Source: Chitinophaga pinensis
GTDB lineage: Bacteria > Bacteroidota > Bacteroidia > Chitinophagales > UBA10324
NCBI GenBank assembly: GCA_945903305.1
Contig: CAMDOA010000013.1
Span: 1 to 55,080, forward strand
Length of the DNA: 55,080 bases
Reading direction: 5' to 3'
Positions 25,791-34,947 of the stretch are shown piece by piece. The notes beneath the pieces were generated by a model that searched no databases, was not told the origin of the DNA, and worked only from the letters and a program-made list of their open reading frames with translations. The first letter of the stretch is position 1. Each line of letters begins with the position of its first letter. The position numbers and the translations under genes are program-made.

Positions 25791-27347
25791 TCACTTCGAA
25801 GTCAACCTAACAACGGGGCAAATCATTTCTTCCATGCTTAAACCGCCATGCTGAAAAGTATTTCGGAAGTGATTGACATGGTAATTATAGTTGTTTGGAT
25901 AAACAAAAAATGTATCGGCCTTTGCAAATATGAACGCGCTGCTCACATGTGGCTTCGGCAATTTTGCTTCCAGTGGATTGCGCACTTCAAAAACTTCGCG
26001 TGGGTTGTAATTTAAGTTGCGCCCGTGTTTGTATCGAAGGTTAGTTGTGGTTTCTCTGTCGCCAATCACTTTCACAGGTTCTTTCACGCGAATGCTGCCA
26101 TGGTCGGTAGAAATAACAATGTTTACTTTTTTTTCTGCCAGCTTCATGAGCACCTGATATAATGGCGAATGCTCAAACCACGAAAGAGTGATGGAGCGAT
26201 ACGAAGTTTCATCATTCGCTAATTCTTTCAGCACCTGCATTTCAGTTCGTGCATGTGATAACAAGTCAACGAAATTATAAACGATAGCATTGAATGGATT
26301 TTGCAATAGGTTGTGTATGTTGTCAACCATTTTTTGTCCGTCGGTTGAGTTGGTGATTTTTGTATAAGAGAATTTTATATCCTTCTTGCTTCGTACAATC
26401 AAGTCGCCAAGAAAATCCTGTTCATGCAAATTTTTTCCACCTTCATCTTCATCGTTCAACCAGTAGTTCGGAAATTTCTTTTCAATATCCAACGGAGTCA
26501 TTCCGGCAAAAATGGCGTTGCGACTGTACTGTGTACTTGTAGGTAGAATTGAATAATAAAAGTCTTCAGTATTCACTCTAAAGTTTTCGCTCAGCAATGG
26601 TTGAATAATTTTCCATTGGTCGAACCGGAGATTATCAATGAGAATAAAAAAGGTTGGCGTTTCATCATTAACAAATGGCAAAACTTTTTCGCGCATTAAT
26701 GTATGCGAAAGCGTCGGCGCTGTTTCATCGGGTTTGTTCAGCCACTTGATATAATTTTTCGAAACGAATTTGCAGAATTCACCGTTAGCTTCGCTCTTCT
26801 GCATGTTCAGCACATCGCGCATGTCGTTGCTCTTCGATTTATCGAGTTCAAGTTCCCAATAAATCAGTTTGCGATATAAATCTCCCCACTCCTGCTGATT
26901 CAAACCATTGCTCATTTGCATCATGATTTGCTGAAACTCTTTCTGATAATCAGATGTAGTTTTCGAACTGATGAGTTGACGGCTGTCGAGAATTTTTTTC
27001 AGTGTCAATAAAATCTGATTGCTCTTTACGGGCTTAATCAGGTAGTCGCTTATTTGTGACCCGATCGCTTGCTCCATCAAATTTTCTTCTTCGTTCTTAG
27101 TAATCATAACAATCGGCAAGGCAGGATTTTGTGCTTTAATGCGCGATAGCGTTTCCAATCCGCTAAGTCCGGGCATTTGTTCATCCAGAAAAACCACATC
27201 AATAATCAGATCCTTGCATTTCTCAATGGCATCTACACCATTGCTTACTTCGATAATATTGTATCCTTTTTCGCTGAGGAAAAGCAGGTGTGGTTTTAAT
27301 AATTCAATTTCGTCGTCGCACCAAAGTATTGTGGCCAGGCTACTCAT
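25791..27347 (-). CDS. porX: PorX: response regulator with PglZ effector domain, regulator of T9SS
   Basis: The start ATG 27347 gives MSSLATILWCDDEIELLKPH and 518 residues, the usual PorX length. The receiver domain (1-125) shows the acidic pair CDDE, the phospho-accepting Asp in VVFLDEQMPGLSGLE, and a K in LIKPVKS. A helical linker follows. From about 210 the PglZ domain of the alkaline-phosphatase superfamily is present, with metal-site motifs FFILIDNLRFDQWK, FAGMTPLDIEK, VISTDHGS and a late HG pair (KHGRN, FQHGGLS). PorX works with the kinase PorY and sigma factor SigP in P. gingivalis; neither is next to it here. It is flanked by the toxin-antitoxin operon downstream and the divergent HD gene upstream. 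Confidence 0.93.
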   Translation of the reverse strand: MSSLATILWCDDEIELLKPHLLFLSEKGYNIIEVSNGVDAIEKCKDLIIDVVFLDEQMPGLSGLETLSRIKAQNPALPIVMITKNEEENLMEQAIGSQISDYLIKPVKSNQILLTLKKILDSRQLISSKTTSDYQKEFQQIMMQMSNGLNQQEWGDLYRKLIYWELELDKSKSNDMRDVLNMQKSEANGEFCKFVSKNYIKWLNKPDETAPTLSHTLMREKVLPFVNDETPTFFILIDNLRFDQWKIIQPLLSENFRVNTEDFYYSILPTSTQYSRNAIFAGMTPLDIEKKFPNYWLNDEDEGGKNLHEQDFLGDLIVRSKKDIKFSYTKITNSTDGQKMVDNIHNLLQNPFNAIVYNFVDLLSHARTEMQVLKELANDETSYRSITLSWFEHSPLYQVLMKLAEKKVNIVISTDHGSIRVKEPVKVIGDRETTTNLRYKHGRNLNYNPREVFEVRNPLEAKLPKPHVSSAFIFAKADTFFVYPNNYNYHVNHFRNTFQHGGLSMEEMICPVVRLTSK

Positions 27348-27416
27348 AGTATAATTAGATTTGTCGGCGAATTTAGTTGTTACAGTTGCATCCTTCATTA
27401 ACATTATTTTTGTTTC

Positions 27417-28655
27417 GTGAATAAGAGAAAAATCATTAACGACCCGGTTTACGGATTTATTACAATTCCTTCAGAAATAATTTTCGATATCATCGAGCAT
27501 CGTTGGTTTCAACGATTGAGAAGGATTCAGCAATTGGGATTAACGAGTCTTGTTTATCCAGGTGGAAATCACACGCGCTTTCAGCACACTATAGGCGCCA
27601 TGCACCTGATGACACAAGCATTGGAAGTGCTTCGTTCAAAAGGAATTTTAATTACTGAAGAGGAAGGTGAAGCAGTAGTGATTGCAATCTTAATGCACGA
27701 CATTGGTCACGGACCATTCTCCCACACGCTCGAAAAAACAATTGTTCTAGGGGTTAGTCACGAAGAATTATCTGCACTTTTTATGGAACGGTTGAATAAA
27801 GAATTCAAAGAAAAACTTTCTCTGGCGATAAAAATTTTTCAGGATAAATACAAAAAGAAATTTCTGCATCAGTTGGTGAGCGGTCAATTGGATATGGACA
27901 GATTGGATTACCTGAACCGCGATAGTTTTTTTACAGGAGTGGCTGAAGGAGTAATTGGCTACGACCGAATTATTAAAATGCTTTCGGTGCACAAAGGAGA
28001 ATTGGTGGTGGAAGCAAAAGGAATTTACAGCATCGAAAAATTTATTGTGTCACGACGATTGATGTACTGGCAGGTGTACTTACACAAAACAGTTTTGGTG
28101 GCAGAGCAAATGCTGGTGCGCATTTTACAGCGGGCAAGAGAATTAAGTATAAAAGGTTCTGAAATTTTTGCTTCGCCTGCTTTGCATTTTTTTATTTCAG
28201 GAAACATTACCACAAAAGATTTTTATAAAAATGATAATGTGTTTGAGCAGTTTGCTTTGTTGGATGATACCGATGTGATGAATGCAATAAAAGTGTGGCA
28301 AACTCACGACGATAAAGTGCTTTCGTACCTGAGTAAATGTTTAATCAACCGGAAATTATTTCAGATTGAATTGCAGCCACAACCTTTTTCTAAAGATAAA
28401 ATTGAAATGCTTCAGAAGAAAATTGCAAAGAAATTCGGAGTTGAAAAAACAGACTTGCAATACTTGTTAATTGAAGAATCAACCAGCAATAATGCGTACA
28501 GCCGGAAGGGTGATGCGATTAAAATTTTATTGAAGGATGGCAAATTAAAAGACATTGCCGAAGCATCGGACCAACTAAATATTTCTGTGCTATCAGAACC
28601 TGTTGTGAAATATTACATGTGCTGGCCGAAGGAAATAAATTATAAATTTTTGTAA
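27417..28655 (+). CDS. HD-domain phosphohydrolase (dGTPase/SAMHD1-like, COG1078)
   Basis: The start is GTG 27417 (NKRKIINDPVYGFITIPSE follows); the next in-frame ATG is about 60 residues inside the conserved domain. The HD motif set is intact: HRWFQRLRRIQQLG, NHTRFQHTIGAMHL (first His), ILMHDIGHGPFSH (HD) and SGQLDMDRLDYLNRD (last Asp). The family hydrolyses nucleoside triphosphates or other phosphoesters; E. coli Dgt and human SAMHD1 act on dNTPs. The substrate here is not known. At 412 residues it matches the widespread bacterial COG1078 proteins. It diverges from porX across 69 bases and ends before a strong hairpin. Confidence 0.9.
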   Translation: MNKRKIINDPVYGFITIPSEIIFDIIEHRWFQRLRRIQQLGLTSLVYPGGNHTRFQHTIGAMHLMTQALEVLRSKGILITEEEGEAVVIAILMHDIGHGPFSHTLEKTIVLGVSHEELSALFMERLNKEFKEKLSLAIKIFQDKYKKKFLHQLVSGQLDMDRLDYLNRDSFFTGVAEGVIGYDRIIKMLSVHKGELVVEAKGIYSIEKFIVSRRLMYWQVYLHKTVLVAEQMLVRILQRARELSIKGSEIFASPALHFFISGNITTKDFYKNDNVFEQFALLDDTDVMNAIKVWQTHDDKVLSYLSKCLINRKLFQIELQPQPFSKDKIEMLQKKIAKKFGVEKTDLQYLLIEESTSNNAYSRKGDAIKILLKDGKLKDIAEASDQLNISVLSEPVVKYYMCWPKEINYKFL

Positions 28656-28710
28656 CAGGTTTTAACCATTCGGTCATACAATAATATTGCCGACAATATC
28701 AATGTTCTGA

Positions 28711-28749
28711 AATACAAAAGCCCTTTGAAAATCAAAGGGCTTTTGTATT
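28711..28749. terminator. Perfect 18-bp hairpin terminator between HD gene and PorE-like gene
   Basis: Arms 28711-28728 and 28732-28749 are exact inverted repeats around an AAA loop, with GCCCTTTGA at the core and A/T flanks. It can terminate both convergent transcripts. Confidence 0.9.
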
Positions 28750-28771
28750 GAAAAAAGTTTAGTGCGATTTA

Positions 28772-30850
28772 TTATTCTTCTTCTTTCTCTTGTTCCTTTT
28801 GTTCTTCCAATGTATCAACCGCATCTTCATCAAACCCGGAATCTCCTTGCTTGTATATTACATCCTTACCAGGAATAACGCCAATGATTTTAAAATCAGT
28901 ACGGCGATTTAACTGACGGCACGATTCACAATCCTTTCCATCCTCAGTTGTTTCTTTTACCAAAAGTTCTTTCTCACCCATTCCGGTTGCAACCAATCTT
29001 TCTTTTGGAATGCTTTTTTCCATTAAATATTTTACAACACTTTCCGCACGCTTTTGAGAAAGAACGAGATTGTAAGCATCCTTACCTTTACTATCAGTAT
29101 GAGATCTTATTTCAATCTGAATAGTCGGGTTAGCCATTAATAAATTATAGAGCGAATCGAGTCCTTTAAATGATTCAGGTCGTAATCCAGCGCCATCGAA
29201 ATCATAAAAAATATTTTCAATTACAATTGGTTCTTTTGGTGGAATAGGTGTTAAATAAATATCAACACGCATGGTGTCGTTTTCAAATTTCCGTTCAACA
29301 CTGAATGTTGCATCATTACTAAAGTACCCTTCTTTATCAGCCATTAATTTATACGACATGAAAGCCTGAGTATCCCAGAAATACATAGTGTCGTTTTTAG
29401 AGTACTGATCTTTCCCCCATTTCACAGTATCGTTTGATACCATGATCACTTTAGCATTCGGCAATTTCATTTTTGTTTTTGCATCAAACACAAATCCGCG
29501 AACTGCATAATAAATTATCCGAGGGTATCGAATTAAAAATATATCGTCGCAACAGGTTTCGCTTTTAACCGAAATTGTTCCTGACCGATTGGATACAACA
29601 TATCCAATGTATTTTTTCTCTGATAATGAATAATACATATCATCCACACTGCTGTTAATAGGATAGCCCATATTTTTTGAAGGTTCCCATTTTTTCAGTC
29701 CGCCTTTTGATTTGAAAACATCGTATCCGCCCATTCCAGGCCATCCATTAGAACTGAAGTATAGAGTGAATGTTTTTGAATCATAAAACGGAGTGATATC
29801 ATCAGCAATGGTATTTACCTTTTTTCCTAAATTCATTGCCGGACTCCATATCTCACCTTTTTTTACGCTGTACCAGATATCCATTCCTCCGGTTCCCTGC
29901 GCACGATTACTACTGAAATATAATACTTCACCTTCTTTAGAATTTCCGACTGTTGGATGCGTTTGTGTCGAATCTGAATTCACTTCTGCAGGAAGCTTAA
30001 CCGGGTTACTCCATTTTCCCTCCTTTTTCATCTCCGTCATAAAAATTTCACAACGCATTTTCATAGTATTCTCATCCAACTTGCAGCGTGTGAAATAAAA
30101 CCGTTTTTTATCCGCTGAAAAAGCACCGTTACCATTATGCACATCTTTATCATTAATTGGCATATCGGTATATAAATAGCTTTCTCCAAAAGTGGAATCG
30201 GTCTCTTTTGAGACTGCATAAAATTGTGCAAATAATTGATTCTTCCTTTTGTTTTCAAGAATAATAATGGTGTCAGATTTTAATGATGAGTATAACAGCA
30301 AATCATTATTTGATACCGGAGCAAACTCAGTATATGGTGCATTAATATTCGCTCCCAGATGTTCCACTTTTACGGTATCCGGATGAGCAATCATTTTTAA
30401 AGCAAGGTCGCATCCTTCAGCTTGTATTTTAGATTTCTTCTTTAAAGCCGAAGCATTTAATCCTTTATAAGTTTTTTCAAATTTATTAAAAGCCGCTTTT
30501 GCTTCAGGATATTTTCCATTATACTTTAAGCACAAAGCATAAAAATATCCGGCTTCAGGGTAAGTATCAACATTCAGGTCTTGCAAAACCTTGAACCATT
30601 TTTCTCCTTCCTTGTAATCGCGAAGTAACATTTGTGCCTGCGCAATTTGATTTACAGCATACGCATTATTACTTTGTTTTTCATACACACGCTCGTAATA
30701 AGAAATGGCATTAAAATAACTTCCCATATTAAACAGGTAGTCGGCCATTTTAAGGCTCTGTTTTGCATTGAGGTTTTGCACAGGTTGCGCAAACGAAAAT
30801 ATAGGGGTTAAAATAAAAATTATCAGTATGCTATTGCTCAGAAGTTTCAT
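28772..30850 (-). CDS. PorE-like outer-membrane-linked protein: TPR, PD40 propeller, carboxypeptidase-regulatory and OmpA domains
   Basis: ATG 30850 gives a signal peptide (KLLSNSILIIFILTPIFSFA, then Gln). The order is TPR-like repeats (about 25-150), a WD40-like PD40 propeller (about 170-430; repeated LLYSS, RFYFTRC, VLYFSSN and LYFSSNGWPGMGGYD), a carboxypeptidase-regulatory-like domain (about 450-545) and an OmpA peptidoglycan-binding domain (about 550-670). The OmpA contacts D and R lie in HTDSKGKDAYNLVLSQKR. The tail is acidic. This is the architecture of PorE, which anchors T9SS to peptidoglycan. PorE-like paralogues also exist next to PorP/SprF genes in many genomes, so I do not assign the symbol. 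The PorP gene lies 56 bases upstream in the same direction. Confidence 0.87.
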   Translation of the reverse strand: MKLLSNSILIIFILTPIFSFAQPVQNLNAKQSLKMADYLFNMGSYFNAISYYERVYEKQSNNAYAVNQIAQAQMLLRDYKEGEKWFKVLQDLNVDTYPEAGYFYALCLKYNGKYPEAKAAFNKFEKTYKGLNASALKKKSKIQAEGCDLALKMIAHPDTVKVEHLGANINAPYTEFAPVSNNDLLLYSSLKSDTIIILENKRKNQLFAQFYAVSKETDSTFGESYLYTDMPINDKDVHNGNGAFSADKKRFYFTRCKLDENTMKMRCEIFMTEMKKEGKWSNPVKLPAEVNSDSTQTHPTVGNSKEGEVLYFSSNRAQGTGGMDIWYSVKKGEIWSPAMNLGKKVNTIADDITPFYDSKTFTLYFSSNGWPGMGGYDVFKSKGGLKKWEPSKNMGYPINSSVDDMYYSLSEKKYIGYVVSNRSGTISVKSETCCDDIFLIRYPRIIYYAVRGFVFDAKTKMKLPNAKVIMVSNDTVKWGKDQYSKNDTMYFWDTQAFMSYKLMADKEGYFSNDATFSVERKFENDTMRVDIYLTPIPPKEPIVIENIFYDFDGAGLRPESFKGLDSLYNLLMANPTIQIEIRSHTDSKGKDAYNLVLSQKRAESVVKYLMEKSIPKERLVATGMGEKELLVKETTEDGKDCESCRQLNRRTDFKIIGVIPGKDVIYKQGDSGFDEDAVDTLEEQKEQEKEEE

Positions 30851-30906
30851 GTGCTTATTCAGATTCGGCTTAGGGTTAGAAATGAAAAAGTTAATTAAAA
30901 ATTTGA

Positions 30907-31947
30907 TTAAAAACGCGGACACCAAAGAACAGGAGGCTCAAGAATTAAACCGCCAATACATCCGGTGTATGAAAGTGAAAGTTCAAATCCGCCCTTATTG
31001 TTGGTGGCCGATGAAAGGCCTGAAATATTAATGTCATAACTCAATCCTAAACGAACACTGTTAAACTCGCCGCCAACCATCAGGTTTACAGCATCACCTA
31101 ATCTATAATATCCCCCAAAATAAATATCCGATTCCATATTGGCATTTGAAATATGGTAACCCAGGTTTGTTCCGAAATTTATTTCAGTAGCCTTTGACTG
31201 ACCCATATATAAAACGGAAGGAACTATGCTCCATTTTTCATTAAACTTTACTTTGGCGCCTGCATGAGCAACCGTGCGCATATTTAATTTTGAATTTGCA
31301 TTATTTAAAAATGATTCTTTTGGTTGTATTAAATGGAATGCTGCAGCGCCTGCATACACATTTATTTTTGGTGAAACATTGCCAACAAACAATAACCCGG
31401 CATTCATATCCAAGTAACCCAAACCGGTTTTAGGAAAATTTTCGTTGGTAGCAATTCCGGTAAAATTTGTTCCGTTAAATTCATCTTCAAAATCTAACAA
31501 TTCAATGTTAAATCCTTTGTGCACATATCCGGTTTGCAAACCTACAGAAAGACTGTATTTTTTTGCTTCGTCAAAACTATACCGGTATCCGGCTGATGCC
31601 AGTACAGATGTATTGGATAAATCGCCATCGCCGGCTTTATCACTGAATATTACTAAACCTGCTGATAAATTGCCGGTTTTAATATTTCGTGCCGCAAGAC
31701 TATTAATATCAAATGCGGCAGCAAAGGTGGTGAATGTGGTAGGAACAGTAATGCTATGCCATTGATTCCGATAATTTATGGAAGCACGATAGTTACAATC
31801 ATTTATGCCTGTTAGTGCCGGATTAAGTGTGAGTGGCGAGGCATAAAATTGCGAGAAGTGAATATCCTGTGCTTTAGTTGATGCAGTACTGAATACCACT
31901 AACAAAACAAGGACTATTTTTTTAAGGTGATTTGGATGAATTTTCAT
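30907..31947 (-). CDS. PorP/SprF family type IX secretion membrane protein
   Basis: A signal peptide (HLKKIVLVLLVVFSTASTKA, then Gln) is followed by the family opening DIHFSQFYASPLTLNPALTG and NYRASINYRNQW. The rest alternates hydrophobic strands typical of a 14-strand outer-membrane barrel, ending LSLSYTGCI and PRF. PorP/SprF proteins are outer-membrane partners of T9SS; SprF is needed for secretion of the adhesin SprB, which has a type B tail. The window has two type B genes (one intact at 7823-12802), but neither is adjacent. It forms an operon with the PorE-like gene downstream. Confidence 0.92.
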   Translation of the reverse strand: MKIHPNHLKKIVLVLLVVFSTASTKAQDIHFSQFYASPLTLNPALTGINDCNYRASINYRNQWHSITVPTTFTTFAAAFDINSLAARNIKTGNLSAGLVIFSDKAGDGDLSNTSVLASAGYRYSFDEAKKYSLSVGLQTGYVHKGFNIELLDFEDEFNGTNFTGIATNENFPKTGLGYLDMNAGLLFVGNVSPKINVYAGAAAFHLIQPKESFLNNANSKLNMRTVAHAGAKVKFNEKWSIVPSVLYMGQSKATEINFGTNLGYHISNANMESDIYFGGYYRLGDAVNLMVGGEFNSVRLGLSYDINISGLSSATNNKGGFELSLSYTGCIGGLILEPPVLWCPRF

Positions 31948-32072
31948 TCAAGAAAAAAGTTTAATTAAGATTCAAGCTAAAAAGTGGAACGCAATATATA
32001 TCAAAATCTATTTGAAGCAATTTTTTATACAAATATTTGAATAGGTTCCGTTTTTTTTAAAAATCAATTTTA

Positions 32073-32360
32073 TTAATTTGAAATAAAAATTTTTCTGGTA
32101 AAACTTCCTTTTTTGCAACTTAGGTTTATTAAATACACTGAACTCGAAAGAGCAGGAATTTTCAGAACTACCTCATTCTGCCCATCTGAATATCCGTTTT
32201 TTATTATACTCCTTTCCTGACCTAAGCAGTTAAACAGATTCATAGAAAAATTCCCTTTATAATTATTAAAAAATCTTATACGAATTTCACCTGCGTAGAT
32301 TTCCTGAATACAATAAAATTCAAAAAACTGATTTTCACCTTTCGGTTTGCTCACATTTAA
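32073..32360 (-). pseudogene. Detached T9SS-tail fragment cut off by an in-frame TAA
   Basis: This segment is in the same frame as the preceding CDS, directly after its TAA (32363-32361). It reads LNVSKPKGENQFFEFYCIQE, then strands such as GNFSMNLFNCLGQE, VVLKIPALSSSVYLINLSC and KGSFTRKIFISN. The last part matches the final strands of a type A T9SS sorting domain, although the usual YPNP opening is not visible. Translation alone would need the GTG at 32354. It is best read as the lost C-terminus of the upstream gene. Confidence 0.7.
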
Positions 32361-33065
32361 TTAGTATGAACAATCAAAGGCTTCATTGCCATGCACACAA
32401 ATATCATCAACATAATATTCACTTTCTGGCCGGGGACATGATGGACAAATAGTTTGAAAAATAGTATTCGAATCGCTGAAGAAATTTCCTACACGCAAAT
32501 AATTATAAGCACTGTCTGCCACAAAAGTTCCGGAAATGTTAACCCAATTGGTGATGTTCTTAACCACACTATCAGCACTTAACTGACATATATTATTAAT
32601 TGCAAAAACTGTGTCGGTTGAAAATTTTATTCCAATTCTGTTAGTTGCATTTTGTGTTCGGTTTGATTTACTTACTTTAAAAGAAACAAAATAAGTAACA
32701 CCCACAGTTAGGGGCTGAATTAACTGGCAATAAAAGTTTTCGCGGTAATCTGTATAAACTGTTGGTGCGGTAGTGGCCATGCACATATATGACTCACCTG
32801 TTGAAGCAACCTGATATCCCAATAAATTATTTGGAACAGTAAAATAATCTAATCCATAATTACTTCCACATGCATTTAAATAATCGGTATGATGAGTAAA
32901 GTTATTATTCTGAAAACTCCGATGCCAGCCAATTGCACTATCAACCTGATTGTAAAAATCAGGACAGCCATGGTGCAACTCAAAACTATAGTTAGGAACA
33001 TAGTTATGAGCTGAAGAAGAAACGGATAAAGTCAACAGGACAATCAGGATGGAAATATCTTTCAT
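32361..33065 (-). CDS. Exported protein of unknown function, truncated before its T9SS tail
   Basis: ATG 33065 gives MKDISILIVLLTLSVSSSA and a mature start HNYVPNYSFE. The 234-residue product resembles the PNxSFE...DYF...G..Y.G carbohydrate-binding-like modules often found ahead of OmpA or T9SS tails in Bacteroidota (YVPNYSFELHHGCPDFYNQ, LLGYQVASTGESYMCM, LIQPLTVGVTYFVSFKVS, EYYVDDICV). It stops at TAA right after FDCSY; the frame then continues for 95 codons into a sorting-tail-like segment. Without the tail it should remain periplasmic. This is the only signal peptide in the window not followed by Gln. It may be a recent nonsense mutant or a sequencing error. Confidence 0.7.
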   Translation of the reverse strand: MKDISILIVLLTLSVSSSAHNYVPNYSFELHHGCPDFYNQVDSAIGWHRSFQNNNFTHHTDYLNACGSNYGLDYFTVPNNLLGYQVASTGESYMCMATTAPTVYTDYRENFYCQLIQPLTVGVTYFVSFKVSKSNRTQNATNRIGIKFSTDTVFAINNICQLSADSVVKNITNWVNISGTFVADSAYNYLRVGNFFSDSNTIFQTICPSCPRPESEYYVDDICVHGNEAFDCSY

Positions 33066-33107
33066 GATGTGGTTTTTTTTGGATGAACTAAACATAAAAA
33101 GAAATTT

Positions 33108-34313
33108 CTATGAAACAAAAATTTGCTTCAGATTACTGACAGCTTGCTGTGCGCTGAAACAGTCTGTTATGATTTTTCGATTGCGTTCCTGAGCCACATC
33201 ATTCAATGGTTGAATGAGCGAAAAATAATTTTTTGCTTCCTGATTATCCAAATCAAAAAGCTGAACATGCTGTTCAACTAAAAACCTGAATAAATTGCTT
33301 TTACTGTTCAATAAAACTTTCTTGCCCATGGCCAGCATCATAAAAATATTTCCTGCTGCTTCAGTTCGTAAATGATTCATAACAGCAATGTCAATGCGCG
33401 ACAACAATGCTGCATAATTTTCTTTGCTCAGGTAATCAGTAAGCGGAATAAATTTTTCACCGAAAATACTTTTTCCTTTTTCAGCCACTGCTTTTGCATA
33501 TCGCATATCGCCATAAGAAAGCGGGCAAATGATTTTTATATTTTCATTTTTCAGAAATGAAAAATGTTGCAACAAACAAAAATGATTATTGGTAAGCGAT
33601 GCACTATGCCCGAGTTGAATTACTGTTGAATTTCCGAAATTAAATTTTTTATTAATTAATTCTCTATTCAAATCTTTTTCATCACTAAGTTTTGAATAAT
33701 CATATTCGAAATAAAAAAATGGTAAGTGTTTGGTTTGCGTATCAAATAGTTTCAACAACAACTCATGATCGGATTTGTTATAATGCAGAAAAAAATCTAT
33801 TCGCTTAATTGCTCCACTCCGATTTATCAATTGCTTTTTTTGAAATCTCGTTGGCGTCAATTTTCTTTTCAATTGCTTAATCAAATCAAAAAAACCATTT
33901 CCTGTTGATACAAATGAATCGTGTTTATTGAAATAGCTGATTGACTGCTCATCATATATTTCATTTTTAAAAAGCTGTGGCGGCAAGTACATATCAGCTC
34001 CCCAGAATGCCCAGTAAAATTTAGCATTCAGGTTTTTATTCCTCAAAATAAAATCACACATTTCATTACTAAGAAAATGAAAAAATATCCTTTTATATTG
34101 ATTCAAATTTCGCGTTGTATGTTTAAATAATATGGAACCATAAGGCGCAACAATAATTTCTTCGTGTTTTACAAATCGTGGTATTGACGGTTTCTGAAAT
34201 AGATTCCCTTTGTAAATGATATAACGGTTCTGACCTTGGCCTGAAATTTCTTCTGCTGATTTTATAAACGAATTCATAAATCCGCTGTCAGGAATAAAAT
34301 GCAGATTCTCCAT
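33108..34313 (-). CDS. GT56-family glycosyltransferase, WecF-like (TDP-Fuc4NAc transferase family)
   Basis: Matches to the WecF/RffT family are seen in order: FYWAFWGADMYLPP (WecF has IWGADLY), VIQLGHSASLTNNHF (LVGNSGDRSNEH), KIICPLSYGD..YAKAV, a LFGEKFIPL equivalent, YAALLSRIDIAVMNH and GKKVLLNSKSNLF (CVLNRENPF). WecF adds 4-acetamido-fucose from dTDP-Fuc4NAc to the lipid carrier of enterobacterial common antigen. At 401 residues it is longer than E. coli WecF (about 360). No signal peptide is present and it should be a peripheral cytoplasmic enzyme. It starts one base after the acetyltransferase stop, so the three cassette genes are coupled. The exact sugar donor is inferred. Confidence 0.82.
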   Translation of the reverse strand: MENLHFIPDSGFMNSFIKSAEEISGQGQNRYIIYKGNLFQKPSIPRFVKHEEIIVAPYGSILFKHTTRNLNQYKRIFFHFLSNEMCDFILRNKNLNAKFYWAFWGADMYLPPQLFKNEIYDEQSISYFNKHDSFVSTGNGFFDLIKQLKRKLTPTRFQKKQLINRSGAIKRIDFFLHYNKSDHELLLKLFDTQTKHLPFFYFEYDYSKLSDEKDLNRELINKKFNFGNSTVIQLGHSASLTNNHFCLLQHFSFLKNENIKIICPLSYGDMRYAKAVAEKGKSIFGEKFIPLTDYLSKENYAALLSRIDIAVMNHLRTEAAGNIFMMLAMGKKVLLNSKSNLFRFLVEQHVQLFDLDNQEAKNYFSLIQPLNDVAQERNRKIITDCFSAQQAVSNLKQIFVS

Positions 34314-34314
34314 T

Positions 34315-34947
34315 TTATATTTTTCGTTTTATAACAGCAGGCACTCCCATAACAACAGCGTCATCAGGAATATCTTTTGTAACAACTGCTCCTGCTCCTA
34401 CAACTGCCTTGTTTCCAATTTTTATTTTTGGAAGTACAATTGCCCCTGTGCCGATGAAAGTTTCATTTCCGATTTCGCAATTACCAGAGATACAAACTCC
34501 GGGAGAAATTTCGCAAAAGTCTCCAATGGTAGTTCCATGTGTAATTGTAGCATGAAGATTTACTAAACTTCCGTTTCCAATTGTAACCGTGCTTTCAACT
34601 ATACATCCCGAAAGAATAATTGTTCCCTCACCAATTTCAATTTGCTCTTTTCCAATTACGGAAAAGGGTGAAATAATTTTTGCTGGCTCACCTCCTGCTT
34701 TAGTAAATTTTTCATAAAAAAATTTACGAAAGGCAGGTTGACCGATTCCTAACACAAATCGTTTATCTGTTGATTGGAAATATTTTTCAGCATCGCCAAT
34801 TGAATGAAGTATTGAATATTTATTCAGAAATTTTTTTGAATGATTATTGTCTGTGTCATCATAAAAAACAAATTGTTCTTCAGGAAATATTTGATGCATC
34901 ACATCAAACAATTGAATCGCAAATCCTCCGGCTCCTGCAATCAGCAT
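34315..34947 (-). CDS. NeuD/PglD-type sugar O/N-acetyltransferase
   Basis: A Rossmann-like N-domain (LIAGAGGFAIQLFDV) precedes a left-handed beta-helix of hexapeptide repeats (about 90-195; IEIGEGTIILSGCIVESTV, IGNGSLVNLHATITHGTTIG, IGNKAVVGAGAVV). This is the layout of PglD and NeuD acetyltransferases, which use acetyl-CoA to acylate amino groups or hydroxyls on nucleotide-linked sugars. PglD acts on UDP-4-amino sugars. The catalytic His is probably the one in the ATITHGTTIG turn. It overlaps the aminotransferase stop by one base (TGATG). In ECA pathways this step is done by an unrelated GNAT enzyme, WecD, so this would be a replacement by a different fold. Confidence 0.9.
   Translation of the reverse strand: MLIAGAGGFAIQLFDVMHQIFPEEQFVFYDDTDNNHSKKFLNKYSILHSIGDAEKYFQSTDKRFVLGIGQPAFRKFFYEKFTKAGGEPAKIISPFSVIGKEQIEIGEGTIILSGCIVESTVTIGNGSLVNLHATITHGTTIGDFCEISPGVCISGNCEIGNETFIGTGAIVLPKIKIGNKAVVGAGAVVTKDIPDDAVVMGVPAVIKRKI

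Noticed and set aside
27405-27412. TATTTTTG as promoter for the HD gene
   Set aside because: It is only four bases from the GTG start, which would put the transcript start inside the gene.
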